Positions 1 through 10,489 of a DNA stretch of 64,000 nt are shown here, one piece after another. How positions within the stretch are numbered: the first letter of the stretch is position 1; each line of letters starts with the position of its first letter. The notes below the pieces were generated by a model. The model was given only the letters and a program-made list of their open reading frames with translations. It was not told the DNA's origin and searched no databases. This stretch comes from Zygnema cylindricum (lineage: Eukaryota; Streptophyta; Zygnematophyceae; Zygnematales; Zygnemataceae): the NCBI GenBank assembly GCA_037447655.1, contig JBBHKE010001022.1:62001-126000 (forward strand), given 5' to 3'. Made by a program: the position numbers and the translations under genes.

Positions 1-1269
1 ATGAATGAAAGTGAAGTTTTTGGACCCCTTCATTTTTTTTTCCTTATATGCGCGTGACGGGCAAAGGAAAAAAATAGCCTGTACTCTCTCTCATGAGTAC
101 ATTCAAAGAATTGAGTTAACGTTCATTGTATTATGGTAAAAGTGATTTTTTTGTACGCCAAAAGATTTTCTCGTTGAGGACTGAATTTTGGAGGAAAATG
201 ATAGAAAACAGTCGATCCTTTAATAAATGATCACACCCCCTAAGTTTGGCAAAGTTAGGGGGTAGGGCCTGCAAAGAAGGTCTTCTAGAAAGGAAATTCT
301 TGGCGGATAAATAGTTCTCATAGCTGTGTAGCTAGTTAGAAGCCACACCCCTTTTAGCATTTTACGCTTTCTGATTGTGTGAGAGATAAAAAAAGATTCG
401 ACAATCAATGCCTCTTAAATCATCAATGGATATGTATTGCCGATGAATTCAAATAGAATTAACATACATATTTTCGATGAATGCACATTATTGATGAAAT
501 AACGATAAATGTACATTAGGGGCGGATGGACATTATCCATACACGTACACTGTCGATGAATGTAATATGCATACATTATTGACAAATGCACGTTATTGAT
601 GAATGCCCATCAGAAACGAATGTACAGTGTTGATGAATATATATCAACAATGAATGAAATATACAAAGAATTTACATTTTCAATAAATGCACAACACAAA
701 TGAATGTACATTTTGACGATTGTAATAAGGTAGCGTCTTCATTATTGGGGAATGTACATTATCGAACACATTGATGAACACACGTCACCAACGAATACAA
801 ATTTTCAAGAAAGAAACATTACTTAACGAATGTTCATTATCAGTATAAAAAAAGTGGTTTGATTCTAAATAAAAAACCAAAATGCGTAACATTCATACAT
901 TTGATGAGCTATATAATTGCATCCAGCTGATTCTTTTCGGTCACCATAGTTATCGCACAAACTGATCCAATTTATACTGATTACTTGAACAAATAAATGA
1001 AAATATTAAATATATTCTGCTAGATCGTGGTCACGGTCCCTATTAAGTAGCATCAGGTACTTGACACCGAATTTGACCGACCATCCCTATGTTCACAAAG
1101 GGAAAACATAAGGGAATTAAACTGGCACCAAAAGAAGTACACAGTTTTTTAGCTGGTGAGCACAATTTTCGTCAATTTCGTAAATTCCTGCAGTTCAATT
1201 GTTTCCAAATCTTTCAAAAAATTTAATATTCAGAGCAACGGTAATAACGCTCCTGAATTTTCCGCATGC
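1..1269. other. AT-rich region downstream of the LysM-protease gene; no gene seen
   Basis: No coding exon could be supported on either strand. The stretch lies 3' of the protease gene, whose last exon ends at 1270. Its main structure is the degenerate minisatellite at about 425-845, listed separately. The rest is AT-rich sequence without a recognisable family. Confidence 0.5.
425..845. repeat. degenerate minisatellite, core near GATGAATGTACATTATT
   Basis: Many imperfect copies of a core of about 17-18 bp (GATGAATG followed by TACATTATT or a variant) follow one another with variable spacing. Divergence is high, so the array is old. Similar, opposite-sense sequence (CATTAGTCC, TCAATGTCCACTAATG) occurs at about 5640-5770 inside an intron of the protease gene. 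Confidence 0.7.
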
Positions 1270-1503
1270 TCATGTACATTTGCTAGTACCGGTAACGCAT
1301 ATGGTGGGATTAGATTTTTTTAGGATAGTTGCCAACGTCTTGCTTTGACATGCCACCTTGTTTAAGGATTTAAATGTTTGAGGCTTTATGAAACATTTTT
1401 TCAGACTCGCGCAGGTGTCCGATTTTTTCAATTTGATACCCTTTTGATTTGGGCCACTGCAGAATGCCACGTTTTTTCCCAAATCTCCTTGTTCGAGGCA
1501 AAC
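1270..1503 (-). CDS. LysM-protease gene, last coding exon (LysM 4)
   Basis: The acceptor TTATCAG is followed by VCLEQGDLGKNVAFC, matching the VCI-x-GD motif that closes the preceding LysM. A fourth LysM-like core follows (KKSDTCASLKKCF) with downstream Cys residues, then TGA at 1270-1272. The phase does not fit the favoured donor of the exon before it (phase 1 against 0), so this junction is uncertain and a small exon or another donor may be missing. Confidence 0.55.
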   Translation of the reverse strand, partial: VCLEQGDLGKNVAFCSGPNQKGIKLKKSDTCASLKKCFIKPQTFKSLNKVACQSKTLATILKKSNPTICVTGTSKCT

Positions 1504-4500
1504 CTGATAACAAACAAACAAAGAAGTATTTTATTTTTCTCCATCAACGATACATCAAGTGCGGTGTTTGCGCTACAGTTCTTGGAAATGGAGAAGGAAG
1601 AAGGCCAGATTCATGTCACTGCAAGAAGAACCACTGGTTTGAAATTTGTGCTTACGTACCTTCATCATTGTAACCTGCCTCAGTGGTGATAGAACTATCG
1701 ATGCGTGAACAAAATATTCCTACATTGAGGGTGTAGAACTCTATAACATCCTCGAGCGTTTCATCATCATTTTTGTTATCACCAGGATTCATCAGGTTTG
1801 CAATAATTGAACTGCATGTGTCTTCTGGTTTGACCTCGTAGGATTTTACACATGGCATGGGGTACGGAAGATCCCCTAGCTTGATGCACACCTGAAAATG
1901 AAAGCAGCCCATCGAATGAGCAAGGTGACTGCTGTTAATAAATATCACTGCTTTTAGAATACCTAGAATACATTCAGTTCTTCTAGAAATCCTTTGTCAA
2001 GTGGTCAACATCGTTATTGTGCACACCTGCTGGAAAGGTTGGAGCTCGAAGCAGTCGAGATCTGGATTCGGTGAACCGGGTCCAGCAAGATTTGTTAGAC
2101 GAAACATTTGTTCGATTGAATCACAGGTGTCTTCCTGTAAAGGAAACAAAGTTTTCCACATTTTATTTTTTTGCAAAAAGTTAAACTGATAAAGACAGAC
2201 AATGTCCAGAAAATGCTTGATGTATACAACTTGAATGCAATCTGACACAAATGATAAAGACTACTGGTCACCAAGAATAGCATTGGGCAATAGTCATATA
2301 CGAGTCAAACACTTTTACGCGGTTTTTCACAGTTTTTACAATCGATTTTTTGGGCAACTACCTCTGTCACAGTATAGGGTAGTGAGCAATTGCGATAAGC
2401 AGTCACGTTGACAATCGTCCCCGTCGGCAAAGGGATGCTGCAATTAAGATTCTGGAAAACAAGGAAAATTATTGCGTTATCAGCTCAGAAAAACAAAATG
2501 CTTGCGGATTTGACTGTTAGGCTGGGTATTTCACGCGTTGGGCAACAAATTTGTCGGTATTCAGCGTTAGCTCATTTTTCAAGTGAAATGTGTAACACTC
2601 TAATTTTCATCATAAATCAGTTTAGGAGAAACTATGAAGTTTCTATTTTTCGATAAACAAATACTAATCCTGAAACTTATGGAGAGTTCATCAGCTACAC
2701 CGCTCATCGTTAATAGTGTTAATAATACTAATTCGATCGCGACTTTTTTTGGCCAAAAATCACAAAATAGAGTTAACAACATTATTTAAGGAAGTGGACT
2801 GCAATCTACCACGCCTTCTTGCACTAAATTAGTATTATTAATTCTAATTTCGCATTAACACTAATAAACCTTGAACGCTAATAACAATGAGCGGTGTAGC
2901 ATTTTAAAATCAAGTTTTCTTTCGGTTGCTTATATCTTTTCAAGCCCAATGGACAAAAACGAATTCATTCGGTTCAACATTATCCAGTTTACGGTCATGG
3001 GAAAGATTTGACTGGCACAGGAAAGTAAACTAACGGGCTATTCTCTAGGCAGAGCAGACAAATAAGGCAAAACATGCTCTCGGAAGGGTACTAAATCCTC
3101 TTAAACTCCCGCAGGTTATCGATTGTTAACGGAATATACAACATGAAATTGTATCCTTGATTAGCAGGTACAGAGGAGGTTAGTGAACAATAAGAATCAC
3201 TTATCAAAAAATGGTCGAAAGTCTTTGCTACCAGATTTTGCTTTGTGAAGTCGTCTTTGGAAATTCCGTATGCATTTCGAATAGAATTACAAGTCACATT
3301 TCCACTCTCTGGCACAGTGTACGAATTTTGGCTGTCGCCAAGCATGAGAGCTGCAAGGCGGTTGCCGAAGATTAGTGCATGCATACAAAAAAATAAGTGG
3401 AAAACAACTATTAACAGCATTTGAAAATAATTTCCAGAATTTAGAACACTATACATATAGAAACAATCAAGAGCAGATGCCTTTGATTATCTTATCGTCT
3501 ATTCCTGTAAGTTATCTGCAAGGTCATTAGGCGACCATAAATAGTCGGCGACCATATATAGTCGCAGACCAAGCGCAGAAGAGAGATAATTAAAAAACGG
3601 GAACCTCAATTAACAAGGCGCGTAGAACAGAAATCCGAATCAGATAAACAATGGAAGTTCACAAACCAGCATAAATAGTCACTGACCATTGTGACACTGT
3701 CACTCAATGGACTTTTCGATCATTCTACGCACCAGACACTTAAGCAGCTGGAAAACATTATTACATTATCTAACAAAAGTACATGAAGTTCACGCCCGCA
3801 TAAAAATCCAAACCCACTAACAAATTCCAAACTGCAATCGCCAAATTTAAAGACCAAAGGATTCAAAGTGCCGAATGATAATGTACGCCTTAACTTACGG
3901 TCTCGGCCCTATAACTAAAGACTCTTTGATTCACTCCCTTAACACGATGTCGCATATCGCTACACCTCCCACTTCCCGGTGTCCAATATACCGGGCTATA
4001 CCCAAGTAAGTCACAAGAGTGCAACTAATTACTCACCAGGCACACAAGTAAGCAGGTTGTCGGTATCGCTGGGAGAATAGCCCATAGGGCAAACACAAAG
4101 ATAAGATCCCGGATAACGAACAGAATTAACACAAATACCCACGCCACAGGGATTTTTGGAGGCAAAGGTACACGGATTTGCTGCAAGGCCACATTCACAA
4201 TTCAGAACCACAAATTAGATAGTGTTTGATGGATGCTTTCTCGGGTGTTTTTGCAGTCGAGACCTACGTCAACTAATATTATGTCAACCACACCAGCTAT
4301 ACCACATTGTTTACATGCGATTTATGTTTTTGAAGTACAACGACTGTCAGTGAAAAATGACCATTATTCACCCTTTATTAGCTCACAAGAAAACCGAGGA
4401 TAACAACTCAGTACACATGCTTACGTCCTCTGGATTTTCTAGTCACCATAACCAGGTAGACCAATAATTTTGACGTAAGTCCTTTGCAATCCTTTAATAG

Positions 4501-7500
4501 ACATTTACAATAGTTAACATAGTTACAATAGATACTATTAGGCCTGGACAACTGCACGAGTTGCAGGCAGCTAAGAAGTGTTGAACACAGATTTGAAAGG
4601 AGCATAAGTAGCTTTTACAGATGTAACATTATAAAGTGATGTTATTGTAGGCTTTGTAAGTATGATTTACCCGTGTCACTGACTTTACATAATTTGCAAA
4701 GCATTAGATTCAAATCTGTTCTATTGTCAGCTTCTATAGCCTGTTATGTAAGACTCATTTATGTTACAACCAACTATATTGAACGTTAAAAAATGATGCA
4801 CCCAACCAGAGATTTTCAAAACTAAGTACCTGAGAACCAACGAAGTAATAACGCTATAAAGTGAGTGTCACACATTAACACCTTCTGAGATTACACAACC
4901 ATTGACACATGTCTGTTCAATATTATATCATATTTACTAAACTTTTGATCGGTTCTATTACTTTTGCAGTGGGTTCCATGGATTGGTGAATTAAACCTTC
5001 TTGGGATTATATAAATTTTAACATGCCGGTACAACTTCATGTTATGTATTTTGAAAGCTCAAGATCTATTCTATTCGTTGTGCCGTGTGTTTCATGAATT
5101 AGTGGAGTTCTGCATTCTGGAAGTACCTGGAGCACAAGTCTGGCTGCCATCTGTGTTGGTGACGGCGACAAAGTTATCGCCGCATGTGCATAGATTGGTT
5201 GTGCCTGACGGAGTACAAACTCCGTTGCCGCATGGATTCATGCGGCCCGGGCCGTATCTAGCATTCAGCTTAGTCTTGGCGAAGTTGTTGAGGTTGCAGG
5301 GGTCCTCTGCAAGGACGAAATAAACGGCATGGAAAACATGAGATCTTCTTTTTTGCGGTAGACAAGTGAAGGGGACTGAATTGTGAACAGTTGGATATCA
5401 TCCAAGAAACTTTATGGTACACAGTTTCATGACGAGTTTTATACTGGACATAAGCTATGAGCTTCTCTCCTTAGCAAGGATTTCTATTCTGTTTACATAA
5501 ATTGAGATGATGGTGCATAAAATAAAAACTACATTGGTTTGAGTAGATAGATTCAGTGCTGATGAAAAATTGTGGTTATTGCATCTGAGGATGAAAAAAA
5601 AAAGAGTTACATGCCATATATTGCAAACCTTTCCTGCACTTAGCATCAACGTTCCCATTTATCAATGTTAATAGATATTCATCAACATTAGTCCACAGTA
5701 ATTCCTGTCTATCCGTTTCAGTCAATGTCCACTAATGTCAATTTCCATTATTTTCCTTGTCCATGTTGGTAATTTTCTGTGTCATCATCATAAGTCAATC
5801 CCTGGAAATGAGTTCCTTCCACCACAAGCTTAATGTTAGGAATCCTAAGCAATGTTTTAGTATTAAGTGTCCACTCTCTCAATTCCAAGACATTAATAGG
5901 TCTCGACCCAATGTGTGCGTAAAACAAGATCGTACATTTGTCCCTTACAGAGATTATGCCATCGGGAACTTCTTCAATAATATGCAAAGGACAACAAACA
6001 AATAATTCCTGTGAAAAGAAAAGTTAATAAAACTGTTTAGCAAGCTCTATGTCAGTCAGTGACTATGCAGGTGACCTCGCTTACGTGGAAGCTTCACGAT
6101 TGGTATAAGTGCCGGTATGGTATTTATTCCGCAAATTCCGGGCCCTCCAGAAATTTTTAAACGCATGTATCCTTTGTCGCCCCAATTCGGCCCCCCAAGA
6201 ATTCCGAATGAGCCAATAGGGTGGAGTGGAAGTCAAATCGTAGCCAACCACAACGACCGCGTGATCCACTCCATCCGAAAAGCAGTCTTCGTCAGAAAAC
6301 ACCCCCTACAGAAAACCGAAAAGGGTACAAACGACAAAGTAAGGTTTTGGACTTTTGTTACTGTTTTCTATGCGGCGGTATCCTAAGGACTCGGCTCTAT
6401 TGGGACGAATTTGACTCCATCAGGCAACCGTTTGATGCGTAAACTCATAAAAATGAGAGGTGTGTATAAATGACTTCACTTTTTTTTCTCCCTTAATTGA
6501 TGGCATTGGTCAGCAATCTCCAACATACCATCCAAACGCCAAAAAGCCTTTGGTTTTTATCAATGTGCAATCTCCGGATTAAGCATCTAACTTCTATGGT
6601 AGACTGCCTTTGAACATACTTTTATGTGAAAATATCAAAGCATTTCCTGAGGTAAATTTTTTAACGGTACAAGGTTGTTAAAGTTCACCATTTTGGGATC
6701 ATAGTTGAGGAAGTTGCTTCCACTTGCTTCTATGCCGACTATCGCTGTTTGTTGTTGGAGAGCCAAAAGCAATCCCAGCCATCCATCCAACTGAACTCTC
6801 TCAAAAGATTGTATCATTAAATTCCTATTGATCTGCACATACACACATCTTCAGTTGTCATGTACCAAGATGGAACCATAAATCACAGGGATATAATGTA
6901 CCAATTGCAATGTCCGCTGGTTTTTGAAAATGGCACGCTACATGTTGTCAGAGGCCAACATCTCGATGCACAATTTTCCAAATATTAAATCAGTTCCAGA
7001 AAAAAAGGGAAAAAACGTCCCAGTTATTGTTGGACTGCTTTCCTCGCTCAAACAAACTCGTGGGACAAAAAAAATACCTGCCCTCCAGGACAAGTGCCTG
7101 GGAGATATGCCGATGTCAACATGAGAGGATTATAAGAGGAGTAGTTGAGAACCTCTATCGGCCAACCACCGACGGAGCAGTCACGAATCAAACTGGAGCA
7201 ATTAAAAATCTGGCTTTCTGATATGATGGGAACGTCTACAGCTCCCGCGTTTGTAATGTAATAAACACTCTCAATCGCCGAAATAGATGCAAAGAGCCAG
7301 CAATTATCTGAAAGTGACATCAACAATACGGAGAAACAAGGGAGAACATCAGCATACAAGAAAAATGTGAATTAAACATTTATTCTAATTCAGCCGATAT
7401 GCATGTCTATGATTGCAACAGTCTGATAATAATGTCACTGAAGACAGTAAGCAAAAGTTTAACACGTTATTAATACAAAGAAATAAATATTGTTGGTAGA

Positions 7501-10000
7501 ACATCTGAATGCTTACTGCTGAAATCTACATTTCTGCTAGTTTTCCTCTTTCAGATGATACACACGTGAGTTTTATGCATGGACCCTTATGCCAATATTT
7601 TTCAAAAGTGTGACTGACGAAAAGGAACTGTTTTGTCTAACAATTATCGGTTTTAATGGCTTGTCAATGACATCAAATAACCCATTCTTTTCTGAATTGG
7701 TCTTTTACGTACTGCAATTTTGCTGATCCTTGATGGCTGTTACCGCTCGTCGTTTCACCCAATTCCAATTTGTTGCGATGAGCCAAGATGCCTTATTGTC
7801 TTCATCTGGAATTAAGTATCCCGAGCTTGAGTAGCGGAAATACCTGTTCAACTTTGTATATTTGAATTCACTAAGAGTTCTAAGTCCAAGACCACGTCCC
7901 TCTGCAAGTTTTGAAGGAAATTAACATTAAATGATGGCATTAGAGGAACATGGAGAGAAAATACGATTCCAGATTTTCCAGATCTCTATTTCTTCTTTCT
8001 CTCATACTTTTTTCTTCTCTCTTCTCTCTTATACGGTTTCCCATTGTACGATGGATTTATTATAGAATGGGCGGCAAAAAGCATTCAAGAAAAGCTTCAT
8101 AAATAAAACAAATCGGCCTAAAAACCTAAGCATGTTTGCGTGCTACAACGATAGAAGCCTTAGTGTGGCAAGGCAATCAACAATTTCATTGCCGTCCAAT
8201 TTTTCGTTTCACGGACGGCTAAGCTCTTGGTATTCGAACTTGCGAAATATATGTAATGACCATAACGAATCTAAGCGCCCATTGATTCAGCAAAAGATAT
8301 TAAAAAATTACTAACGTTTCAGGGTAAGGGTAGAACTTCATTGAAATGGAGAGGCCTCTGTTTCTTGCAAAAAGTAGCGGACCTGCGAGAATGTTTCCTC
8401 CTAAACGAGTATTTTGACTTATTGAATCTGGGAAAAACGTTTCGCAAGAGCGATTATTTTCTTTGTGGAAGAGATTGACGCCAAAGTACACTATGGTGTA
8501 GAAATTGGTACAAACATGGTATGAGTTGACAATATTGACTACCTTCGACTTCTTAACTTTCTAAAAAATTGACCTTACGACCGGCTAAAATAGACAAACG
8601 ACTAAAACATGGAAACTAAAGTGTCCAGCACATGCAGCCTTCCTCTGACTTGGTTAGCGTGTAAACGGGCGCATAGAAACAAGTGAAATACGAGCCTAAG
8701 CAGAAACGTTGAATCAGAAAATAAAGGATTCGGCGCACTTTGTTGTGAGTCCACAACCCCATTAAAGCAACATAGAAGCAACAGAGTCCAGCAAAAACCA
8801 CTTATAAAAGTCTAACAGACAATTAGAGACAGGAAATTAGTCAAGAAGTACGTTTTATGACTCGTCAACGGACATGCAGACACGTGTTGTGGTTATCTTG
8901 GATCCAAGAGTACATCCAAGCATTTCTCTTGGGATCGTGCGAACCACTAGCAGAGAAAAATCCAGTGAGCGCCGCAAACGACAAGCCCAATTCTAGTATC
9001 GAAATATTTTAGCAAACGGCCTAAAAACTCATTTAATATGGAGATCTCTCCTTTAGAGGATGAGCGCACATTGCCTCCCAAACAAAAAATCAGACCAACT
9101 GGTTTTCTTCGTTACCAGTATCACATAAGAACTCAAAGCATATTGCTGTTTGTTTCAATAAAGTTTTAAGCTTTCTTGCTTATTTGCGGCATTCTCTTGG
9201 ATCTAACAGTGGACTTTGAGCGTTTGTTCGTGCTCTTTCCATGTTATGCAAAGTTCCCTTCGATCCAAATGAAACTGAAGATGCCAGCATGGTAGTTTTA
9301 AAATTGTGACGCAACCTGAAGCTGCCTTGGTGAGTCTTAATGTACGTTTTATGACTCAATTTTCTACACGTGGCAGCATAGCGCAATTACTTTAAATCTT
9401 GCACAAGTTCCTCCAGTATATTTGATCCAAGATTTTATCTTGGATATGACGAAACCATATTTATTTTTAATTTTTTCTTTGGATCATTATTTTTGTCTTA
9501 TTTTTGCCTTCCAATTTTCAAATTTTCAACAAGCTAATTTTTGTCCACATACCAAGATTTGTGTTTGGTCACATAAAACGACTAAATTGCGTCCAGTTAG
9601 CGGAAAAAATATTAAACTTGTGCCGCGACTACTTTAGCCTATCTGCTATCATGCCACAAAATTTTGATTTTTTTTGTAAATTTTAACGGATTTATTCGGC
9701 AAAAAATGGACCAATTTGCACAATGAGCCTAAAATTTCGTTCCGTCTAATTCCAACTCTAGAGTTAATGAAATTACAATTCGCATTGCTACTACTGTGAA
9801 TAACACTAGTTTGGTGGTAACTTTTTCTAGACGGCGCTACTTACCAAATGTACAAGTGAAACTGTCCATGCTTGTTACATATCCCTCGTTACATGTACAT
9901 GGAAGACCCAAAGCCGTACAGAAACCATGTCCTCCGCATACACCCATGGGTTGTGTTGCATTACAAAAGCTCTCATTTTTTGTAATATGTGTTGAAAAGG
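1270..10000 (-). CDS. secreted mosaic protease: EGF - papain-like C1A peptidase - EGF - EGF - LysM array (5' end not found)
   Basis: At least eleven exons on the minus strand encode a modular extracellular protein. In order they give an EGF-like domain (9845-~9985), a short linker exon (8312-8427), a C1A cysteine peptidase on four exons (7901-6085), two EGF-like exons (5306-5127 and 4180-4037) and LysM exons (3350-1270). All catalytic elements of the papain fold are readable: the oxyanion Gln and nucleophile in KDQQNC..NCW, His in DHAV, and Asn in RNSWG. Exon phases agree from 7899 through 2027. LysM plus cysteine-protease fusions are known from Volvocine green algae (the Volvox VCRP proteins); combining them with EGF modules is unusual as far as I know. 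LysM binds GlcNAc-type glycans, so the protein probably acts in the wall or apoplast. The signal-peptide exon and a normal I29 propeptide were not found. A one-base insertion breaks the frame at 6191-6196. Confidence 0.75.
1660..1891 (-). CDS. LysM-protease gene, LysM 3 exon
   Basis: The acceptor TTTTCAG begins VCIKLGDLPYPMPC, which completes LysM 2 in frame. LysM 3 starts at SYEVKPEDTCSSI, keeping the Y-x-V-x-x-x-DTC-x-SI signature, and continues to LNVGIFC. The donor chosen is GTACGT after GATGAAG (phase 1). GTAGGA after YTLN is an alternative phase-0 donor. Confidence 0.6.
2027..2134 (-). CDS. LysM-protease gene, LysM 2 core exon
   Basis: A 108-bp phase 0-0 exon between TTTACAG and GTGTGC. 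It encodes EDTCDSIEQMF and runs on to LDCFELQPFQQ, the middle and end of a LysM motif. Together with PYTVTE at the end of the preceding exon it forms a full plant-type LysM. Confidence 0.75.
2362..2451 (-). CDS. LysM-protease gene, LysM 1 to LysM 2 exon
   Basis: A 90-bp phase 0-0 exon between TTTTCCAG and GTAGTT. It encodes NLNCSIPLPTGTIVNVTAYR, the C-terminal half of LysM 1, and ends with LPYTVTE, the first strand of LysM 2. Confidence 0.7.
2694..2900. mobile_element. TA-flanked MITE, CACCG-end family (short copy)
   Basis: Imperfect terminal inverted repeats: GCTACACCGCTCATCGTTA at the left and its complement ending ATGAGCGGTGTAGC at the right. The element is about 200 bp, flanked by TA, and lies in a LysM intron. 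The ends resemble copies at 13,357, 27,858, 31,787 and 60,817. Confidence 0.75.
3232..3350 (-). CDS. LysM-protease gene, LysM 1 exon
   Basis: The acceptor CCTTGCAG at 3351 gives a phase-1 start, matching the phase-1 end of the EGF exon at 4037. The exon encodes SYTVPESGNVTCNSIRNAYG and DDFTKQNL, the first half of LysM 1. The donor GTAGCA in phase 0 joins to NLNC of the next exon and gives a continuous LysM. The open frame runs on to 3091 if the exon is not spliced here. Confidence 0.65.
4037..4180 (-). CDS. LysM-protease gene, EGF-like exon 3
   Basis: A 144-bp exon with symmetrical phase 1-1 borders (CCTTGCAG acceptor, GTGAGT donor), as usual for mobile EGF modules. Six Cys are spaced as in an EGF domain: NPC, NPC, GIC, YLC, VC, TC, with GYSPSDTDNLLTC at the end. 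It is followed in phase by LysM 1. Confidence 0.85.
5127..5306 (-). CDS. LysM-protease gene, EGF-like exon 2
   Basis: A 180-bp exon, phase 1-1, between GTCCTTGCAG and GTACTT. Six Cys (DPC, NPC, GVC, NLC, TC, TC) with the GNGVC turn typical of plant and algal EGF-like domains. It follows the protease C-terminus directly. Its phase-1 start fits only the shifted frame of exon 6085-6305. Confidence 0.85.
5640..5770. repeat. degenerate short repeats in an intron
   Basis: Several imperfect repeats of about 15-20 bp built on ATCAATGTTAATAG, CATCAACATTAGTCCA and TCAATGTCCACTAATG. They are similar in complement to the minisatellite at 425-845. Confidence 0.4.
6085..6305 (-). CDS. C1A peptidase C-terminal exon with frameshift (catalytic His and Asn)
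   Basis: The acceptor TTTCTGTAG begins GVFSDEDCFSDGVDHAVVVV, with the catalytic His in DHAV, followed by YWLIRNSWG with the catalytic Asn. Just after this, the run of six C (plus strand 6191-6196) shifts the frame. In the shifted frame the family's expected WGDKGYMRLK and GPGICGIN are readable and end in phase 1 at the donor GTAAGC, exactly as the next EGF exon requires. In the unshifted frame the C-terminus is nonsense with the wrong exit phase. Either one base too many was assembled or the allele is broken. Confidence 0.85.
6689..6832 (-). CDS. C1A peptidase exon (middle of right-hand domain)
   Basis: A 144-bp phase 0-0 exon (acceptor GTGTATGTGCAG, donor GTGAAC). LLALQQQTAIVGIEASGSNF followed by Y matches the papain segment usually read as A-x-x-x-PV-x-VAI-x-A-x-G-x-x-F-x-x-Y. 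It joins in frame to GVFSDEDC of the next exon. Confidence 0.8.
7078..7307 (-). CDS. C1A peptidase exon carrying the catalytic Cys
   Basis: The acceptor ACTTTCAG gives a phase-1 start reading NCWLFASISAIESVYYI, the papain signature around the nucleophile (usually GSCWAFAA). SESQIFNCSS corresponds to the usual SEQ-x-L-x-DC. The exon ends with TCPGGQ at the donor GTATTT (phase 0). Confidence 0.88.
7713..7899 (-). CDS. C1A peptidase exon: end of propeptide and start of mature enzyme
   Basis: Encodes LRTLSEFKYTKLNRYF (propeptide-like), then NWNWVKRRAVTAIKDQQNC, the start of the mature papain fold with the oxyanion Gln. The donor GTACGT (phase 1) joins to the NCW exon. The acceptor may be at 7901 (phase 1) or 7899 (phase 0); the latter fits the upstream exon's exit phase. 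The usual ERFNIN helix of the I29 propeptide is not visible. Confidence 0.78.
8312..8427 (-). CDS. possible linker or pro-region exon of the LysM-protease gene
   Basis: The acceptor GTTTTTCCCAG gives a phase-1 start that fits the phase-1 exit of the upstream EGF exon. The peptide SISQNTRLGGNILAGPLLFA continues to FYPYPETL and leaves at GTAATT in phase 0. I do not recognise a domain. The call rests on position, phase and an open frame. Confidence 0.4.
9845..9985 (-). CDS. LysM-protease gene, EGF-like exon 1
   Basis: Six Cys in EGF spacing: SFC, GVC, GFC, LPC, TC, FTC. FCNATQPMGVCGGHGFC is close to FCNATQVGGPCGGNGVC in the EGF exon of the LRR gene at 37.1 kb, so the two modules are paralogous. 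The donor GTAAGT is in phase 1. The 5' border is unclear: TTATCAAG at about 10,000 or AATGAG at about 9973. Confidence 0.8.
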
Positions 10001-10376
10001 ACTTGATAACAGATATATTGTGATAACTAATGTTGTCGATTATCGCAAAATATCGATATCGATATTGCGATGTCATTAGTATCCGCACTATCTATTTCCG
10101 TATTAATCAACGTTTTGGTTCTGAAAACCGTGGGCGTTGGAGAAATTTCTCAGTGCTGGACGCTCCACAGTACCGTGTCTAATGAATTGCATTTAGTCCG
10201 ATTTCTGAATACACAATTAGGGGTTTTGAAAATGCCCTCAATGCGCTGTTTTTGAATCAAATGCGATATAAGATAAGGTTCAGCTTAAAAAGTAGGTAGC
10301 CTGAAGTACGTCCTTTCGTAGCCATACAATTGTTAGGACGGCTCCAATCACTTATAGAAGGGGTTTTACCATTACC

Positions 10377-10464
10377 AATCCAAAAGACAAATTCAGATGA
10401 AAATCGTGGATCGTGAATGTACACATGTACGTTGACAATTTCTCCCCATGTTTGCAGCTGTAAT
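10377..10464 (-). CDS. possible upstream exon of the LysM-protease gene, family unknown
   Basis: After AAATTACAG the frame LQTWGEIVNVHVYIHDPRF then FVFWIGNG is open and ends near a GT donor. It is not recognised, and its exit phase does not clearly fit the EGF exon downstream. Kept only as a candidate. Confidence 0.2.
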
Positions 10465-10489
10465 TTCTCCCCATTTGTCACCCTTAACA

